From the NCBI GenBank assembly GCA_964520655.1, contig CAZFNI010000016.1, positions 1-53,120 of the forward strand: a stretch of 53,120 nucleotides of DNA. Reading direction: 5' to 3'. Of the stretch, positions 49,433 through 53,120 are shown piece after piece. The position numbers and the translations under genes are program-made. The stretch is from JACQQW01 sp964520655. Lineage in GTDB: Bacteria; Omnitrophota; Gorgyraeia; Zapsychrales; Fredricksoniimonadaceae. Numbering within the stretch: position 1 is the first letter of the stretch; the number at the start of each line of letters is the position of its first letter. The notes under the pieces are model-generated. The model searched no databases, had not been told where the DNA came from, and was given only the letters and a program-made list of their open reading frames with translations.

Positions 49433-50058
49433 TGCCCTTTTTGGTCGTTGTGTTGAAAAAAGCATGGGTGTTGTATGTGATCGCACTGTTGGTCTTCTAT
49501 AAAGGGACGGACCTGTATTTGATGAAGGTCAAGACCATTAATCATGTGGTGCCCCAGTCCATGTCCGACCAGGCGGCGTTCATGTTCCGCCCGCATTTTA
49601 ACGGCACGGATGTATTAAAGCAGGCCATTGAATACCACAAGACCGTCGTCAAGCTGGTGCCAAATTCCTGGGCGGACTGGTCGTTTTTGGGGTATGCCTA
49701 TTTCTTCGAGGGGGACTGGCGCCGGGCCAGGATCTGTTTGGAGAGATCATATGCCCATGAAGAAAGCTTCTTCTGGTATGCCTATGACCTGGGGATGATC
49801 CATTTGCGCGAAGGGCATTATGAGCAGGCTGGCAAATATTTTGCCAAAGCCGTGTCGGCGGATTTTCCTAAAACGCTTTATTTGATGCGTGCCTATAAAG
49901 CGTACAATTTATTGATGCCAGCGGTATTAAAGACCGGTTATGATGTGGAGTTGAGTTTGTTTAATGCGGTCAAGAACGCGCAGGCCATGCTGCTGATCTG
50001 CCAGATCAAAGCCCCTATTGATCCCAATGATCCAAAATTCTTCCCCAGGTTGTTCTAA
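49429..50058 (+). CDS. Membrane-anchored TPR protein
   Basis: 209 residues from ATG 49429 (ATGATG; AGGAG upstream), overlapping the previous stop. One transmembrane helix (about 4-24) is followed by at least two TPR-like repeats (WADWSFLGYAYFFEGDWRRA, FWYAYDLGMIHLREGHYEQA). It probably partners the YfhO-like protein. The 3' end overlaps the convergent DedA gene by 4 bases. Confidence 0.75.
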   Translation: MMPFLVVVLKKAWVLYVIALLVFYKGTDLYLMKVKTINHVVPQSMSDQAAFMFRPHFNGTDVLKQAIEYHKTVVKLVPNSWADWSFLGYAYFFEGDWRRARICLERSYAHEESFFWYAYDLGMIHLREGHYEQAGKYFAKAVSADFPKTLYLMRAYKAYNLLMPAVLKTGYDVELSLFNAVKNAQAMLLICQIKAPIDPNDPKFFPRLF

Positions 50059-50693
50059 CGCCCTTGTTTATGCTTGATGTATTCCCACACCGCCGGGATC
50101 AAGGATATCACGACGATGGCCAGTACCACCAGCGAGAAATGCTCTGAGACGAACGGCAGGTTCCCAAAGAAGAACCCGGATAATACGCCGGCGAAGACCC
50201 ATAGAAGGCCTCCGGAAATGTTGAAGAATAAGAATTTGGGGTAAGGCATGCTTCCGACGCCGGCTAAAAATGGCGCGAAAGTCCGGATGATCGGGATGAA
50301 CCGGGCAAGGATGATCGTTTTGGCCCCGTATTTTTTATAGAAGTCCTGGGTTTTTTGCAAGTGCTCCTGTTTGAGGAAGCGGATCTTTTCATTGTTGAAG
50401 ATCTTGGGAGCCAGAAATCGTCCGACGCTGTAATTGATCATGTCGCCAGCGATCGCCGCGATCGAGAGTAAGGGGATGAGAATGTTCAGGTTCAGCGCTC
50501 CTTTTGCGGCAAAGGCGCCAAGCACAAAAAGCAGGGAATCGCCGGGCAAGAAGGGTGTCACAATAAAGCCCGTTTCGGCAAAGATGATCACAAAGACCAG
50601 GGCATAGACCCAGGAGCCGTATTGTCCGATGATCTCGGCCATGTGGACGTCAAGGTGCAGGAACAGGTCTATACAGGATTTGATGATTTCCAT
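50055..50693 (-). CDS. DedA-family membrane protein
   Basis: 212 residues with about five transmembrane or re-entrant helices. IIFAETGFIVTPFLPGDSLL and ILARFIPIIRTFAPFLAGVG are the two conserved DedA/VTT-domain stretches, including the Glu and Arg residues important for function. DedA proteins recycle lipid carriers such as undecaprenyl phosphate or move phospholipids. That would fit the surrounding polymer genes. Confidence 0.9.
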   Translation of the reverse strand: MEIIKSCIDLFLHLDVHMAEIIGQYGSWVYALVFVIIFAETGFIVTPFLPGDSLLFVLGAFAAKGALNLNILIPLLSIAAIAGDMINYSVGRFLAPKIFNNEKIRFLKQEHLQKTQDFYKKYGAKTIILARFIPIIRTFAPFLAGVGSMPYPKFLFFNISGGLLWVFAGVLSGFFFGNLPFVSEHFSLVVLAIVVISLIPAVWEYIKHKQGR

Positions 50694-50714
50694 AGGGCTC
50701 CTTATAAATTTTGT

Positions 50715-50720
50715 TATAAT
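50715..50720 (+). promoter_or_regulatory. Extended -10 promoter
   Basis: TGTTATAAT provides TGn before a perfect TATAAT (50715-50720). No good -35 is seen, which suits an extended -10 promoter. It serves the secreted protein gene at 50751. Confidence 0.6.
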
Positions 50721-50750
50721 GACAGAAAGATTAACAAAAGGAGATGTATT

Positions 50751-51227
50751 ATGCCATTGAAAATTGTTCTTTTTACGATAGTGATATCCGCCGCGGCATT
50801 GGGAGCGGTGAGAGCAGAAGAAGAGGCTGCGGCCACAGCAGATCAGACCGCAGCTGCTTCGGAACCGGGCATTGTAGCACCAGATCCCGCAAAACCTATT
50901 GTCGAGGCGGTCGTGGAAGCCCCCGTTGCAGTTGAGGCTCCGGTCGTTGCGGAAGCTCCTCCAGCGCCGCCGATGCCGGTTGCATTGCCGCTTGGTGCAG
51001 GCATGAGCGCGGATGAGAAAGAGAAATTAAGGGCTGATATTAAAGCTCGACGGGAAGCGTGGATCAAGGAGCATCCGGAAGAATTAAAGCAAATGCGGGA
51101 GAATATGCTTAAGCGTCAGCAGTGGATGAGGGAGCATCCGGAAGAAGCGCAAAGACAAAAAGAAGCGATGATGGCTGAGCTTGCCGCCAGAAGGGCTAAG
51201 ATGATGGCGGAGAGGACTTCGCGATAA
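50751..51227 (+). CDS. Secreted Ala/Pro-rich protein with charged C-terminal repeats
   Basis: 158 residues from ATG 50751, with AAAAGGAG upstream. A signal peptide (MPLKIVLFTIVISAAALGAVRA) precedes an Ala/Val/Pro/Glu-rich region (~23-85) and a helical, Lys/Glu-rich end in which WIKEHPEELKQMRENM and WMREHPEEAQRQKEAM are repeats about 21 residues apart. No family recognised. Its last 32 bases overlap the convergent TMTC-like gene. Confidence 0.7.
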   Translation: MPLKIVLFTIVISAAALGAVRAEEEAAATADQTAAASEPGIVAPDPAKPIVEAVVEAPVAVEAPVVAEAPPAPPMPVALPLGAGMSADEKEKLRADIKARREAWIKEHPEELKQMRENMLKRQQWMREHPEEAQRQKEAMMAELAARRAKMMAERTSR

Positions 51228-52852
51228 GGGCATTGATCTCTTGGAGTGCTTGCTGCGCGTTCGCATCACCCGGATCGAACCGCACAAGCACTTCAATGTA
51301 CTTCTTCGATTCTGCGTAGTTGTTCATCTTCCAATAAAGATCTGCTAGCGACCGGTAGGAAAAAATGAATTTAGGGTCTAGTTCTATCGCGCGCTTGAAA
51401 TTCTTTTCCGCAAGGTCAAAACGTCCCATATCACGGTATGTCCCGGCAATATTATGATATGCCACTGGATTTAATGGGTCCATGTTAAGCGCCTTGGTAT
51501 ACCAGATCAGCGCTTTGTCTTGAATGCCTTTGTCCGCATATTCCATCCCCAGATTATTGATGACCCGATAGCTTGGCGCATAGGTGACCAGCTGTTCGTA
51601 GAAACCGATGGCCGTGCGCCAATCCAGATTACGGTTGATATTGATGCCGCAAAATATCGCCAGCACCAGACTTAAAAAGATCGTTCCGGCAGGGATCAGT
51701 CCCCGGCGCGACAGTTGGGGCAGGATAACGCCGGATATGATCAGCGTGATCCCGATCATGGGCATATATAAAAAGTGTTCATAGATCAGGGCATTGATGG
51801 GCACCAGCACATTGGATGCCGGGGCGATCGCGATGAAGAACCATGCGCAACCGAATGCGATCAAAGGGTTTTTCTTCCAGAATCTAACGATGCACAATAG
51901 CATCAGGGTAATATAAAGGCATCCAACCAGCACATCCGCTTCAAAGAAAGAGCCAGCAGGATCCATCTGTCGTTCCACGCGCAATTGATAGGGAACAAAG
52001 AGGAATCCGGCATATAAAAAACAGGCTTTGCCGAATGTCAGTACTCTGATGAAAATATTGTCAGTGAATGCATTGTGTTCTTTATAGAAATTAAAGCTGT
52101 TATTGAAATTAAGCGCCGTGGCGCGCAGGTATATGTAGAATACGGCAGAAAGCAGCATCGGCCAGGCCGTGAAGAGAGTTTGTTTGATGCGTTTAACCAC
52201 AGATGTATCTTTTTGCAGCAGAAGGATATCCATCATCGGCAATAATCCGCACAACACGAATCCCGTCTCTTTGCTCATGACCGCCAGCGGAAAAAACAGC
52301 AGGGAAAAATAGAAATTACGGCTGGCATAAGCGGGCTTCCCGGATTGTCGGAAGCGGACATAGAGCAAAAGCGATGACAAAACAAAGAATGTCGCCAGGG
52401 AATCGCCCAGACTATTAACATACACCACCGCTTCATTGTGCACGGGGTGGGCGACAAATAACAGCGCGACCGTGAGGGCCAAAGCCCTGTTGGTAAACAG
52501 GCGGTTGATCAAAAAGAAAAGCACGATGCCGTCAAGGGTGTGCACCGCAATGCTGATCGCATGCCAGCCTGGCACCCAGGTTCCCCACGCATGCCAGGCT
52601 AAAGAAAAAATGGTCAACAGCATTGGGCGCCAGTAATTGCTTAATAGATACNNNNNNNNNNCCGGCAACAAGATTCTCGCTAAAGAAATTAGGGAAATAT
52701 TTCCAGTCCTTGATGTAACGGTTCTTCAAGATAAAATCATCGTCGTCCCAGAACATCTCATTGGGCAGGCAATTATGGTACGCGATGATGCCGACCAAAA
52801 GGATCAGGACCAGCGGCGTGTATTTGTGATCAAATATTTTTTTCCAATGCAT
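51196..52852 (-). CDS. TMTC-like multispanning TPR protein, interrupted by a 10-N gap
   Basis: About 551 residues when the gap is bridged. MHWKKIFDHKYTPLVLILLV starts at 52852; EMFWDDDDFILKNRYI is the acidic first-loop motif of PMT/TMTC-type GT-C proteins. After the gap come NYWRPMLLTIFSLAWHAWG, HPVHNEAVVYVNSLGDSLA and KETGFVL, about ten helices, and three or four TPRs near the C-terminus (NNLGMEYADKGIQDKALIWY, YHNIAGTYRDMGRFDLAEKN, SYRSLADLYWKMNNYAESKK). The frame changes across the N run, so its true length must be a multiple of 3. Probably a glycosyltransferase-type protein; activity unproven. Confidence 0.8.
52652..52661. other. Assembly gap (10 N)
   Basis: Ten N inside the TMTC-like gene. 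Reading frames on its two sides join only if the real gap is 9, 12 or another multiple of three. Confidence 0.9.
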
Positions 52853-52887
52853 GATCGTATTTATCCTCGTGCCGGGGTCAGGTCAAG

Positions 52888-53024
52888 CTTCCCTCGGGAC
52901 TCAACACCCCCCAGCCCCCGTAACACATGCACAATAACACAGGCAACGGGGTTGGTTTCATAAAATCGAGTTGGTGCCAAATGCATCAGGAGGCATGTGA
53001 CGGGGGACGTTTCGTCCCTCAGGA
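52888..53024. repeat. Structured repeat element, copy B
   Basis: Diverged copy of the element at 21215-21345. The stems are TTCC/GGAA with GGGAC (52895-52899)/GTCCC (53013-53017), CCCCCGT (52914-52920)/ACGGGGG (52999-53005) and CACATGC (52923-52929)/GCATGTG (52992-52998), with an AA bulge where copy A has TA. The unpaired CCCCCCA is kept. It lies in the non-coding end of the window (52853-53120), where nothing else is recognised. Confidence 0.7.
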
Positions 53025-53120
53025 ACTTGCCCTGCCCCCTTCAAGCGGTTCTGCGCTAGATGTGCGGCTTATTTTAGTACAAAAATATATTTTTTATATC
53101 GCAAATGTTTTAATTCGTGA

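Noticed and set aside
1..53120. CRISPR array, prophage or intact insertion sequence
   Set aside because: No regularly spaced repeats, phage structural genes, or transposase with terminal inverted repeats were seen.

Overview
The window reads as a chromosome-origin segment of an uncultured Gram-negative-type bacterium, most likely Candidatus Omnitrophota or a near relative of the PVC group. That placement is an inference from protein style, from the arrays of tiny Flp-like pilins and from gene order; there is no 16S gene here. The outer membrane is implied by a secretin, lipoproteins and a TonB-like domain. Three runs of N (100, 100 and 10) show it is a scaffolded draft or metagenome assembly.

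Layout. (1) 1-10.5 kb, minus strand: a Tad/Flp-type pilus locus. In transcription order it holds a PpiC-type lipoprotein, CpaB/RcpC, a secretin carrying a C-terminal TonB-like domain, one protein joining TadZ-like and TadA ATPases, a DUF192 protein, an HTH protein with a transposase-like C-terminus, eight small prepilins and a TadE-like gene cut by the window edge. (2) 10.6-13.1 kb: mdh, a nitrilase-family amidase and a GST-like protein, then tRNA-Glu on the other strand. (3) 13.2-21.1 kb, minus: gyrA, gyrB, a DciA-like gene, dnaN, an AT-rich oriC candidate with DnaA boxes, and dnaA. (4) 21.7-31.7 kb, plus: rpmH, yidD, yidC, a Jag_N-only protein, two parS sites, parA, parB, ndk, yicC, gmk, rpoZ, coaC, three tRNAs, thrS, infC, rpmI and rplT. 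The strand switch at dnaA/rpmH fits replication firing here with genes on the leading strand on both sides. (5) 31.8-42 kb, plus: pheS/pheT, two secreted proteins, a 6S RNA candidate, rarA, 5-FTHF cyclo-ligase, RNase Y with YmdB, a PilZ protein, gltX and tRNA-Gln. (6) 42-45.6 kb: SGNH hydrolase, NodU/CmcH carbamoyltransferase, SxtJ-like and SxtK-like (DUF5989) genes, a probable glycan/lipid decoration cassette. (7) 45.6-52.9 kb: GAF-GGDEF cyclase, glycine-zipper lipoprotein, YfhO-like protein, TPR protein, DedA protein, a secreted Ala/Pro-rich protein and a TMTC-like membrane TPR protein.

The least expected signal is non-coding. Two diverged copies of a ~130-base element (21215-21345 and 52888-53024) keep the same nested stems through at least four compensatory base-pair changes, which points to a structured RNA or hairpin DNA family. 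Other oddities are the TonB-domain secretin, the TadZ-TadA fusion, a module duplication in the pilin array, the missing rnpA, a KhpB reduced to Jag_N with parS inside it, domain-poor ThrRS, PheT and GltX, a row of five hairpins between two tRNAs, and a duplicated tRNA-Val 3' end.
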